Assembly (NCBI RefSeq): GCF_000972845.2
Contig: NC_040022.1
Location: 18,654,713 to 18,718,712, forward strand
DNA from: Larimichthys crocea
Taxonomy: Eukaryota > Chordata > Actinopteri > Sciaenidae
Length of the DNA stretch: 64,000 nucleotides
Direction of reading: 5' to 3'
Part shown: piece by piece, positions 11,701-29,100 of the stretch
Layout: every line of letters starts with the position of its first letter
Numbering within the stretch: the first letter of the stretch is position 1
Notes under the pieces: generated by a model
Told to the model about the DNA's origin: nothing
Seen by the model: the letters and a program-made list of their open reading frames with translations, nothing else
The model's database searches: none
Made by a program: the position numbers and the translations under genes

Positions 11701-12524
11701 TCACATTAAGAGGAGCCTCTAGGTCTAGAAGCTGAGTCTCTATGTACATGTAGCCTGGGGACTCAAATGAAAAGACAGTGGGAGTCTGGCATTTAGGGCC
11801 TGTGAATCCAGCAAGGCAGACGCATGTATAGGTGTGCTGATCATTGATAAGTAAGGGAGAGCATATTCCTCCATTCCCGCATTGGTTGCCATCACAGCCT
11901 GAAAGTGCAGTTGTGCAGGTCTCTCCTCCATACAGGCGTCCATTTTGGCTTTGTTGGGAGCAAAGGCATCTGAAACCTTCATTGTGGCTCTCACACACAC
12001 CAGCATTTTGGCATGGCTGCTGTTCACATCCATTGAGGTCCTCATCAGAGATGGCCCCTGAAGACAAAGACAATTTAAACCAAACCATTAACACTTCTTC
12101 AAAATCAAAAAGTAAAATGCATGCACACTTTAAGCTAGTGTGTCAGGGAGGTTCAGCACACAAATGTGTGTGTGCGGGTGTAAATCAACCTGTCGAATAA
12201 GATGGGAAACAAAATAATAATTGCTTAATTTAAGTTTGGATAAATCTAGATCTAGAGCAAATGTACAACTGTATGTTGTGCAGTACACTTTACACATTAT
12301 GAACCTCAGCTAAACAATATTTCCAAATATGACAATCATACGTTAAGAAAGCAATCAGAACAACAATTTTAACCTAATTGAAAGAACTAATCTATAGCTA
12401 TATTGGCTACAAGACATGAACAATTGCAAATGATACTATCTGATTACAACATGCATTCTGTATCCATAATATTACCTGCATAAAGGAACCATAAAATGTA
12501 CACACGCACGCTGAATTTCAACAT
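5773..12524 (-). CDS. crb1: Crumbs homologue 1, short form (EGF/laminin-G, membrane-anchored)
   Basis: Crumbs proteins organise apical polarity and photoreceptor-glia adhesion. Exons in transcript order: 12476-12524, 11086-12057, 9594-10144, 9275-9440, 7337-8255, 7180-7221, 6920-7042 and 5773-6025. Their 3075 nt are in frame and encode 1024 residues. Exon 1 gives a 16-residue signal peptide ([16 protein letters not shown]). Next come two EGF domains, laminin-G 1, EGF, laminin-G 2 (about 341-515), two EGF-like units (the second incomplete), laminin-G 3 (about 580-745), three EGF domains, a linker, two EGF domains and a hydrophobic segment ([20 protein letters not shown]). The tail is only about 15 residues and lacks the FERM-binding and PDZ-binding ERLI motifs. 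Human CRB1 is about 1406 residues, so the N-terminal EGF series is absent. It is head to head with zbtb41, with about 1.3 kb between the ATG and the zbtb41 promoter motif. Confidence 0.88.
8495..8590 (-). mobile_element. Terminal fragment of a MITE in a crb1 intron
   Basis: The segment ending 'cctacacactggatcttta' resembles the right terminus of the non-autonomous element present more completely at 17669-18032 (terminus 'cacactggaccttt'). It is a fragment inside the intron between crb1 exons 9275-9440 and 7337-8255. Confidence 0.4.
11050..11080. repeat. (GT)n microsatellite beside a crb1 splice donor
   Basis: A GT/CA repeat lies a few bases inside the intron after the crb1 exon 11086-12057. 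On the transcribed (minus) strand it reads as CA repeats immediately downstream of the GTAAGAC donor. Confidence 0.9.
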
Positions 12525-13797
12525 TGTCCTTAAAAAGTGTTCCAAGTTACTAGATGTTTGACAATTTCTTCAGCTTAGGTCAAAGACAGGTGGAGAATAC
12601 TTGTGCATGCCGTTCCATCTTCAGCTATGCTCATCCACTGAAATGCTTGGCACACTGCAAGCCAGATAGGAGGGATTAAGCTAATGCACTTACAATGTCT
12701 TACTCATTAAATGTGTTGGTGAAGGGAGGGGTTCATCCCAGAGGCTAATTTGAGCAACACCAAACAGTTTCCCCTCGCTGAACTCTGATGTACACTACAC
12801 GTATAAGTAACACCTGGGGACCACCTGATGAAAACAGATGAACCTACACACCCTGAAACATGAAAATAAATGCACACATGTACTATAGATTGTGTGCTCA
12901 GTTGAATATCATTTGGTTGCAGAAGTCTGCTGGACTGAGGCTCACTCTTTGAAAGAAGTAAATCAAGACCACTGGTTCTAATCTGGGAAGTATCTTTCTT
13001 TAAAACATCACTGACGTCATCACAAGTCATTTCTCTGAAGAGCCCTAAGAGCATTCAGCCTACTCATTTGGTATTACTAATGACTCATTAGTAATACTAA
13101 TGGCCTTACTGTTCTTTTTAGTCTTACAGTTGCTCTGGCTGAGTTTTCACAAATGACCATCATAACAGTCATCATACATCTTACATTGTGCATGCTGTAT
13201 AAAGGGCTTCTCTAGTCCTTGGCACTATTTGCATTTATATACACAACACTTGACTTGTATATGTTTTTTTTTGTTTTTTTTTTGCCCATACAATTTTAAT
13301 TTTAATTTTTAACTGATCATATAAACAAATAATGAGACACAACACAATGACAAAGAGTGGAAAGGAACAAGGTAATAAGTAAAATAAAGCGACAAATGGG
13401 GGCGAAAAAGTGAATAAACAGATACATAAATAAGTAACGGCTTGGTATTAACTGAGGATCCTGGGACATTGTACTAAGTAGGAAAAAAATATTATACCTG
13501 ATGAAATCTTTTTAGATTTTTAAAATATGTAATCATGGGGTACCACCCGACAAAAGATTTCTCTGTGGAGCCTTTTAATGTGAACTTGATTTTCTCAAGC
13601 GCTCCAACCAGGAAGAAGCAGATGGATGGTCAGAAGATAACCATGGCATTAGTATTCTCCTAGGTAGGTATGGTATGTATGTTATGGTATAGTGTGTGTG
13701 ATATGGCATGGTACGGTATAATAGTAATAGCAAAAAGTAACATATATTACTGTACTGGTACCTCAGAAATGTTCTCAACTACACTACTTGCCTTCAG
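12525..13797. other. Region upstream of crb1, no gene seen
   Basis: About 1.3 kb between the crb1 signal-peptide exon and the zbtb41 promoter motif. I see AT-rich low-complexity runs (13260-13320) and a degenerate TATGG/GTATG simple repeat around 13665-13735. No further EGF-coding exons for crb1 were found here on the minus strand. Confidence 0.5.
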
Positions 13798-13817
13798 ACT
13801 ACATTTCCCATAATACC
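13798..13817 (+). promoter_or_regulatory. ZNF143/Staf-type promoter motif upstream of zbtb41
   Basis: The string actacatttcccataatacc closely fits the known ZNF143/THAP11 site (ACTACAnnTCCCAnnATGC-like), which marks many vertebrate housekeeping promoters. It lies just upstream of the inferred non-coding first exon of zbtb41. Function is inferred from motif and position. Confidence 0.55.
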
Positions 13818-13825
13818 CTCGTCTC

Positions 13826-14183
13826 GTGAACCCTCGCGTGAACCATATGTTCGACAACTCATCCCCCTCGTTTTATTCTTGTTTGACTTTTTATGCTTTA
13901 CATAGAAAATTAACCAGCGAAGCTCTCAGTGTCAGTGTTTATTCTTGTCGGTGTTATTATTTATTTATTTTACTCGTGTTTACGGCTCTGAAGCGCTCGA
14001 GAGGACAACAGCTGAAACAGCCAATGGGCGAACGGTTTGTTAGGGTGTCCGACATTTCTGGTAGGATGGAGAAGGTGGGGCTTTACAGATATACAGGAAC
14101 TTATTATTCCTCCGCTTATTTCCTACATTATTTATGCCAGCTGGAGTGCACGTTGTGTTGTAAACGCGGCCCGTGTATGTAAG
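13826..14183 (+). other. zbtb41: Probable non-coding first exon of zbtb41
   Basis: A strong donor (aag|gtaagat) ends at 14183, and the next acceptor (tttggttttcag-like pyrimidine tract) ends at 14708, 33 bp before the zbtb41 ATG. The 5' limit is approximate and was set from the promoter motif. No supported coding frame continues through this exon. Confidence 0.45.
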
Positions 14184-14741
14184 GTAAGATGTTTTTTGAA
14201 GAAACGTCCTAATATAAAGGGTAATTTCCGCGGTAGCAGTTAGGGTCGTTTGTCGACACTCTCCTCGGAGGGGGGCCCGTCGTCAGACCGATAACATGTT
14301 AGGGGTCCCTCAGGTGGAGAGCGAATATGCAAATGCAGCCATTAATATTCCAGGATAGTGAAACGCTTGTAAGCTTAATGTTGCATTTCCGTCAGGCCTG
14401 TCATTATCTATCGAGTGAAGTGTTCATAATGAGCTCTGCATTAATAAATAACTTATATAAGCTTCAAACGTTAGCAATAAGTCGTTGTTGTGCATCTTTT
14501 CATGCACAATTTCTAAAATAACTTCTTGCCACAATGTCCCCTTCATGTCAGCTTCATGCTACCATTGTTGTGTTGTGATACACTTACATGCTCATCCATT
14601 TGACTATCACTGTCTTGTTAAATCTGAATCTAAACCAATGTCTTGTGAGAGTTAGCAGCACTCATGCAGGTTCAATCTCTGTATTATTTCTGTTCCTCTG
14701 GTTTTCAGGAGTGATTTCGTCATAGCCCAAAAGACACACAA

Positions 14742-21775
<7,034 letters not shown>

Positions 21776-22787
21776 TGTTACTCAGCCAAAAAATGGGCAT
21801 TTAAGGCGCAGTTCAACTTTTAACAGTAATTTAACACGAAGAACGGAGGCTATGGTATTCAGTATCTGCCAGTTAATGTCCTCCATGCAAGATGATTTAA
21901 GTTGAATTTGATTCATTTTGGCTCTGGGAGTGCCTCTGCAGATAACCTCTTCGATGTTTGACCTGATCGCACACCTTACTGTCACCAGAATAAAAGTATT
22001 TCTGTGACATGGTCAAAAGGAAGAAAACTGTGTACATCTAATGAGGGCTTTTTTTTTCATGACAAACTGAAAAAGTCAGGACTGGGAACATTTCTGTACT
22101 AATAAAAATGAGGACACAAAATTTGAAATGTTACAAAATTTATGTGACGATTGTGTTACACATACATGTTGACTGTTGCTTGGTGTATTTTCTATGTATT
22201 TAAGTTTACTTTTGTTTATCAACACAAGTCTGGTTTTTAATCGATGGTTGGAGTTAGAGTGTGTTTAAAGTGTTTACCATTTTTACTGTATTTCAAAAGA
22301 GCTGAAGTAAAATTTTTATCAGGTGATTGTCAGAAAAGTAACTGATGACAATTTTGGTAAGTTGATCACTCCTTAAAGTCATTTATCAGTTAATAATAGC
22401 AATCACTTTCTGACTCTAGAGTCTTAAATTTTAAATCCTTTTGATTAGACAATAAATTACAATAATGACAAATAAAGATCCATAGATGAAGTGATAATAA
22501 AAAGAATGACTAGCGGCAGCCTTGTAATGCTTAGTGGCCTTGACATATATTGTAATTTGTGTACAGCCTGTACAAGATATCACTCAAAAGTTTTGGGTTT
22601 GTATCTGCGTGTAGTCATGCCACATACAATATTTGAGGCACAGTGACGGTATTAGAAGTGGATGTACTAATGTATGTGTGTAAGAACCTTTAAAAAACCT
22701 GTTTTAATAATTCAAACTATAAAGTGGAGTGGTACCTGTTCAGAATTAATTGATACATTTCAAACATAGTCACATTCTGAAATGATC

Positions 22788-22793
22788 AATAAA
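22788..22793 (+). terminator. zbtb41: Probable zbtb41 polyadenylation signal
   Basis: An AATAAA hexamer lies about 1 kb after the stop codon. An earlier AATAAA exists near 21990 and could give a shorter 3' UTR. The interval 22800-23160 that follows shows nothing recognisable. Confidence 0.5.
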
Positions 22794-23160
22794 ATCTGAT
22801 TCTGAAACATTGATGTTTGTGAGTTATTACCCCTGTGACAGCCTCCAGCCTCACTTATCCAACAGGATAAGTGTGTATGTATAATGGTTGAATGGTTCTA
22901 GAAATATCAGAGATGAAAGGCAAGGCCTGTGCAGATATACACACTGTGTTTATTTTGAGTTATTTTTTCAGCTATGAGTATACAGACAAACAATTGGCTC
23001 CTACATCATACAGCCATTAATGAATCAATATGAAAAACCAGAAATGATTTGTGTGTGACAGTATAATCATAACTTCTTCCAGAACATTCCAAGCTGACAT
23101 TTGTTTTCAGTCGATGGGGAGCAAATCCGAAGGCAGCATCTTCCTCTTGGTGATACAGCC

Positions 23161-26100
23161 TTAGCACGTATTCTAGTTACAAGATAGAGGTTTTACAAAC
23201 AACTCATTGGAGTAAAATATAATTAAAGTTAAATATAAATGCAGATTAATAAACATAAATATAAAATTAATAGTATTTCATGTGAAACACATCAATATGG
23301 AGGACAACATCATTATGTGTGTTTCTTTGAAAAGTAGATTGAGGAGTTAGACTCACCGTTCTTATTTGAAGCCTGTTACAACCTGAAAACAATCAAATAG
23401 AGGCACATCAGTGAATGTCTGATTTACTAAATGTGAGCAGGCTGATTTCATTATGTTTTCTTGTATTGATTTGTTCACTGAACATTATCAGGAGAGGAAT
23501 GGTACAGTACCACTAAAATGCATGGAGCAGAAGCTTATACTGAATCAGTTTGTAGATATGATAAATAGCTTCACCACTTCTTTCTTTACTTTGGCTAATA
23601 TCAACGGCCAGCTTAAAGGCAAACTCCACTGATTTTAAACTTCACTTGATTGTTATAGGAGTGCCAAACCAATGGAGTATTCTTTTGAAGGAATAGTCTG
23701 ACAAATAGAGTTAAGGCTAATACTTTATTTGGCTTGCCTACAGTGATCATACTAATGTTTGTTAAAACTTTGTGGCTTGAGCTGAAAATTGTGATAATCT
23801 GTTGCTGCAGATAGATCTTGTGGATAGTTAGCACACACACTAATGAGCTTATACAGATACTTACATCTGGAAACAGTAAGTCTTCCATCAGTGCATCGGG
23901 CCACAGAAAAATTTTTAAACATATGCTCGTCCTTGCATTCCAATTCCACAGTATCACCATATTTGATATATGTAACTCCATTGGGAATTAATTTAGGATC
24001 TTTGTCAGTGTTCACAGAGCAGAACCGATCTGCACAAAGCAAACAACAAATGGTTTGTTAACTCTACAAGCAAACCTCTTTGACAGACCTTTAGAATTGA
24101 CTTGTTTTACCTGCACATGTGGGTACTTCTGACCATGTGCCATCACTGTAACATACCACTGTATCTGGACCAATTAGTTTATAATAGCTATTGCACTTGT
24201 ACGTCAAAGACCTCAGAGATTCTTCCACGACAAGACCATCAAGAACGTTGGGGGGGCTTCCACATTGGTCAACTGAAATACAAAAAAAAGTGAGATCCAA
24301 GATTTCTCGAAACAAATATTTTATATTGCTAAGTTAATGAACTCAAAATTTCACATTAGATTTCAGTTTCCTGAGCCTTTTACAAGCGGTCTCACTGATG
24401 GGCCAGTGACTGACCCAATATATCCCCAAATCCCTCAGTAAGGTTTTTGGTAAGGCTGTTGTTTGAGATTCAGAAGTGAATGAAATTTTGATTTAGTTTT
24501 AATTTGATTTCATTTAGTTTTTACCAGTAAAAAGGTCATGGGTTATTATCTGGTATCTGTGATGTAACAGAAGAAATTAATCTACTTATTTACTTGTAGT
24601 GAATGATGGTTTACTGTCATTCAATCCGGAGTTGGTGGAAGGTCCTGTAAGATACAGTGGAATCACCAGTTAGTATCACACTCAGGGGTTGTTTTTACGC
24701 ATTTCTTCCTAAATGTCTAAACTGAACTAAACAAAAGACAAAGCTGCTAAAGAACCAGACATTCGCTGAATGAAAGATGTATTGTTTGGAGCTGTTTCAC
24801 AGCTGTGAATGAAAGTGACGCAAAGTCTGATGTGTGTATGAAGGTTGTTAAGGTTGTTAACTGTTGTTCAAACTGAAGGAAAGAAGAAACAGAAGAAATG
24901 AATCTACTTATTTACTTGTAGCGAATGGTGGTTTTCTGTCATTCAATCCAGAGTTGGTGGAAGGTCCTGTAAAATACAGTGGAAACAGCAGTTAGTATCA
25001 CACTCAGGGGTTGATTTTATGCATACATTTTTTCCATCATGCTTTCTCAAATTTAAAGATAGTAATGTTTTTCCTTGCTAGCAGAAATTAAATTCTGCAT
25101 CAATAACGCTGACATTTTAAAGGAAAGATATGTGACTTTACTCGTAACACTGACACCTTGCGGTTGGGATTTGCCACCGCAGCTCAAACTCTGGAGAGTA
25201 ATCTCGCCCCGCCGCCTCCTCCCCAGACGAGAGGCACCTGGCTGCAGACCTCCACTGTCACGCACCTCCACTGTCACGCACCTCCACTGTCAGGCCCGGA
25301 GGTGATGCCCTTTTTTGGGGGGTGGGGAGGTGGAGAGGGTCATTTTCATTTTCAGATGAAAATGATTTTCAGACGCCTCACTGAGCAGGTTGGTCCGTTG
25401 CTGCGTTACGTTAACGCGTCCGCCATATTGGATGTGGCAGATCTGCCCGTAAACTAATACAAGGAAATGGACTGAACTTCATAAAGTGCCTTTCTGCAAA
25501 GTGCTTTAAGTTAATGTCTCTTATACACCCATTCACACACACACACTAATATATCTGGGAAACAAACAGGCACCAAAAACAACGTATGTAACTTTTAAAG
25601 TGATGATTATAAATGTTTACTCCTTATGTAAGCACCAAACCAACGTATGTATTTTTCTNNNNNNNNNNTATCCCCAAATCCCTCAGTAAGGTTTTTGGTA
25701 AGGCTGTTGTTTGAGATTCAGAAGTGAATGAAATTTTGATTTAGTTTTAATTTGATTTCATTTAGTTTTTACCAGTAAAAAGGTCATGGGTTATTATCTG
25801 GTATCTGTGATGTAACAGAAGAAATTAATCTACTTATTTACTTGTAGTGAATGATGGTTTACTGTCATTCAATCCGGAGTTGGTGGAAGGTCCTGTAAGA
25901 TACAGTGGAATCACCAGTTAGTATCACACTCAGGGGTTGTTTTTACGCATTTCTTCCTAAATGTCTAAACTGAACTAAACAAAAGACAAAGCTGCTAAAG
26001 AACCAGACATTCGCTGAATGAAAGATGTATTGTTTGGAGCTGTTTCACAGCTGTGAATGAAAGTGACGCAAAGTCTGATGTGTGTATGAAGGTTGTTAAG

Positions 26101-29100
26101 GTTGTTAACTGTTGTTCAAACTGAAGGAAAGAAGAAACAGAAGAAATGAATCTACTTATTTACTTGTAGCGAATGGTGGTTTTCTGTCATTCAATCCAGA
26201 GTTGGTGGAAGGTCCTGTAAAATACAGTGGAAACAGCAGTTAGTATCACACTCAGGGGTTGATTTTATGCATACATTTTTTCCATCATGCTTTCTCAAAT
26301 TTAAAGATAGTAATGTTTTTCCTTGCTAGCAGAAATTAAATTCTGCATCAATAACGCTGACATTTTAAAGGAAAGATATGTGACTTTACTCGTAACACTG
26401 ACACCTTGCGGTTGGGATTTGCCACCGCAGCTCAAACTCTGGAGAGTAATCTCGCCCCGCCGCCTCCTCCCCAGACGAGAGGCACCTGGCTGCAGACCTC
26501 CACTGTCACGCACCTCCACTGTCACGCACCTCCACTGTCAGGCCCGGAGGTGATGCCCTTTTTTGGGGGGTGGGGAGGTGGAGAGGGTCATTTTCATTTT
26601 CAGATGAAAATGATTTTCAGACGCCTCACTGAGCAGGTTGGTCCGTTGCTGCGTTACGTTAACGCGTCCGCCATATTGGATGTGGCAGATCTGCCCGTAA
26701 ACTAATACAAGGAAATGGACTGAACTTCATAAAAGTGCCTTTCTGCAAAGTGCTTTAAGTTAATGTCTCTTATACACCCATTCACACACACACACTAATA
26801 TATCTGGGAAACAAACAGGCACCAAAAACAACGTATGTAACTTTTAAAGTGATGATTATAAATGTTTACTCCTTATGTAAGCACCAAACCAACGTATGTA
26901 TTTTTCATTGCTGAGTGTTTACCAGCTACTAATGTGTGTAACACTGTTACTGTGATGAATAAATATTGAATATTTATATTAACATTTAATCTGTGTCTAT
27001 AATAACCAGATCCTGAAATGTAGATGTGACATGAGGGTTTTCTGAATAAAGAGCACTAGCGTTTACATTTAACTGATTTTGATTAATGATTAATCATTGA
27101 TGAACATATATTATATAATATATATATATATATATATCTATTATATATATATATATATATCATATATATATATGACCTTTTATATTATTATGAGTCATAC
27201 TTAAGAGAAAATGTGCATGACCAAACAAAAGTTTACTATAAAACAAACAGACTGCAGACAGACTCACGCAGGTTGCCAGTTGAAGACATTGAGCCACGAG
27301 TACACAAACAAGCACAGCGTGGTTTATTTTGATTTTATTGTAATCATCTAGTTCATATGCTTGCCTCCATAGCTGTTAGGTGTGTCATATCTGGCAACTA
27401 GAGCGTCAACATGGGCAGACTGGATAACACTGAACAAAACGTAAACAAGACCGTCTGGTCTGTGAAGGCAAATTTCAAAGAAGAAACACAGTGACTTTAG
27501 TATTGTCAAGAAGCTGTCATTTTGTTGAGTATGTTTCCTTATTTTCTGATATAGCATGATCATTATGATTTATTACAGTATATCTTACATATTGTACCTT
27601 TAAATAAGTTCTTCATTCATTACATATCTCTATTGTAAATCACTTAAACCAGCGGCAGCAGAGCAAGGTATAAACTTCCTACAGTTCATATTGTAAATTG
27701 TTAACAAATAGTTACTTATTGAGACATCCGTAGAGTAACATAACATTTGGAGTTGTTTTCCACCTGAGAGATATAGTGAAGTGCAGCCATGGTCAAAAGT
27801 TTTAAAAATGACACAAGTAATTTTTTTCCCAGTTTGCTACTTGAGTGTTTTTAACATATTTTTCTCGATGATAGTATGATACACTGAAGTAAAAAATACA
27901 AGCATTTCATAAGTGATCATAAGGCTTTTACTGGCAATAACTTAAGTTTAAGTCAATGTTAAGCAAGTTCAGCAAAAGTCAATATTTGCAGTGTTGACTC
28001 TGCAGACCATTGCAGTTCACCCTGGTTTTACCCTTGCTGCTGTAAATTAACTTCTGGGCCACATCCTTACTGATCCATTCTTGCATATCAACGCTTCCAC
28101 CTCAGCTGCTACCCAGTTCAATCCGAGTCAGGATTCATCCTTCGTCTCCCTGCAACCTGCAAGTCCATCTGCATCCCCATCTTCAGACGAAATAATGGAC
28201 AAAAAAATATTTGGTCTATTGTGAATGTTGCACAGATGAGTGAGTTTATTATGTCTGAGAATAAAGGTCTACAGAACATTTGATCATGTTGCGACTGTTT
28301 TTTTATGTTTTCTCATTGATCACTTAATAATTTGACTTGGATGATACTGTAGATATCAAGAGTTAGGGTAGTATTTAGAGGTACTTAGGTGTTCTAGCAG
28401 CACAAGAACATGATTAGCATAGACATAGAACCAAACATGAAATTTATGGTGGTTAAGAATAAAAATACATAATAATACAACAGAAAAACTATTTGAAACA
28501 AATATATAGAAAAAGAGCAGTGCAAAAGTACTCAAGTACTCAACTCGAAATACCCAATACCCGTATAGTACCCAATAAAATGTATAGACCTATGACATCT
28601 TATGAATTGGCGTATGTATATGAGTAATAACTTAAGAGAAAATGTGCACTGACCAAACAAAAGTTTACTATAAAAACAAACAGACTGCAGACTCACGCAG
28701 GTTGCCAGATTGAAGACATTGAGCCACGAGTACAAAACAAGCACAGCGTGGTTTATTTTGATTTTATTGTAATCATCTAGTTCATATGCTTGCCTCCATA
28801 GCTGTAGTGTGTGTCATATCTGGCAAACTAGAGCGTCAACATGGGCAGACTGGATAACACTGAACAAAACGTAAACAGACCGTCTGGTCTGTGAAGGCAA
28901 ATTTCAAAAGAAGAAACACAGTGACTTTAGTATTGTCAAGAAGCTAGTCATTTTGTTGAGTATGTTTCCTTATTTTCTGATATAGCATGATCATTATGAT
29001 TTATTACAGTAAATATCTTACATATTGTACCTTTAAATAAGTTCTTCATTCATATACATATCTCTATATTGTAAATCACTTAAACCAGCGGCAGCAGAGC

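Noticed and set aside
12058..12094. Start codon for crb1 at 12094 ([12 protein letters not shown]...)
   Set aside because: It reads through the pyrimidine tract and acceptor of the exon ending at 12057. The separate 49-nt exon at 12476-12524 gives a better signal peptide and matching phase.
25053..25457. Small proteins in the GC-rich part of the 1.24 kb duplication (and copy at 26301-26705)
   Set aside because: They lie in intronic, probably transposon-derived sequence with a short tandem motif. Frames on both strands are equally open and no domain is recognisable.
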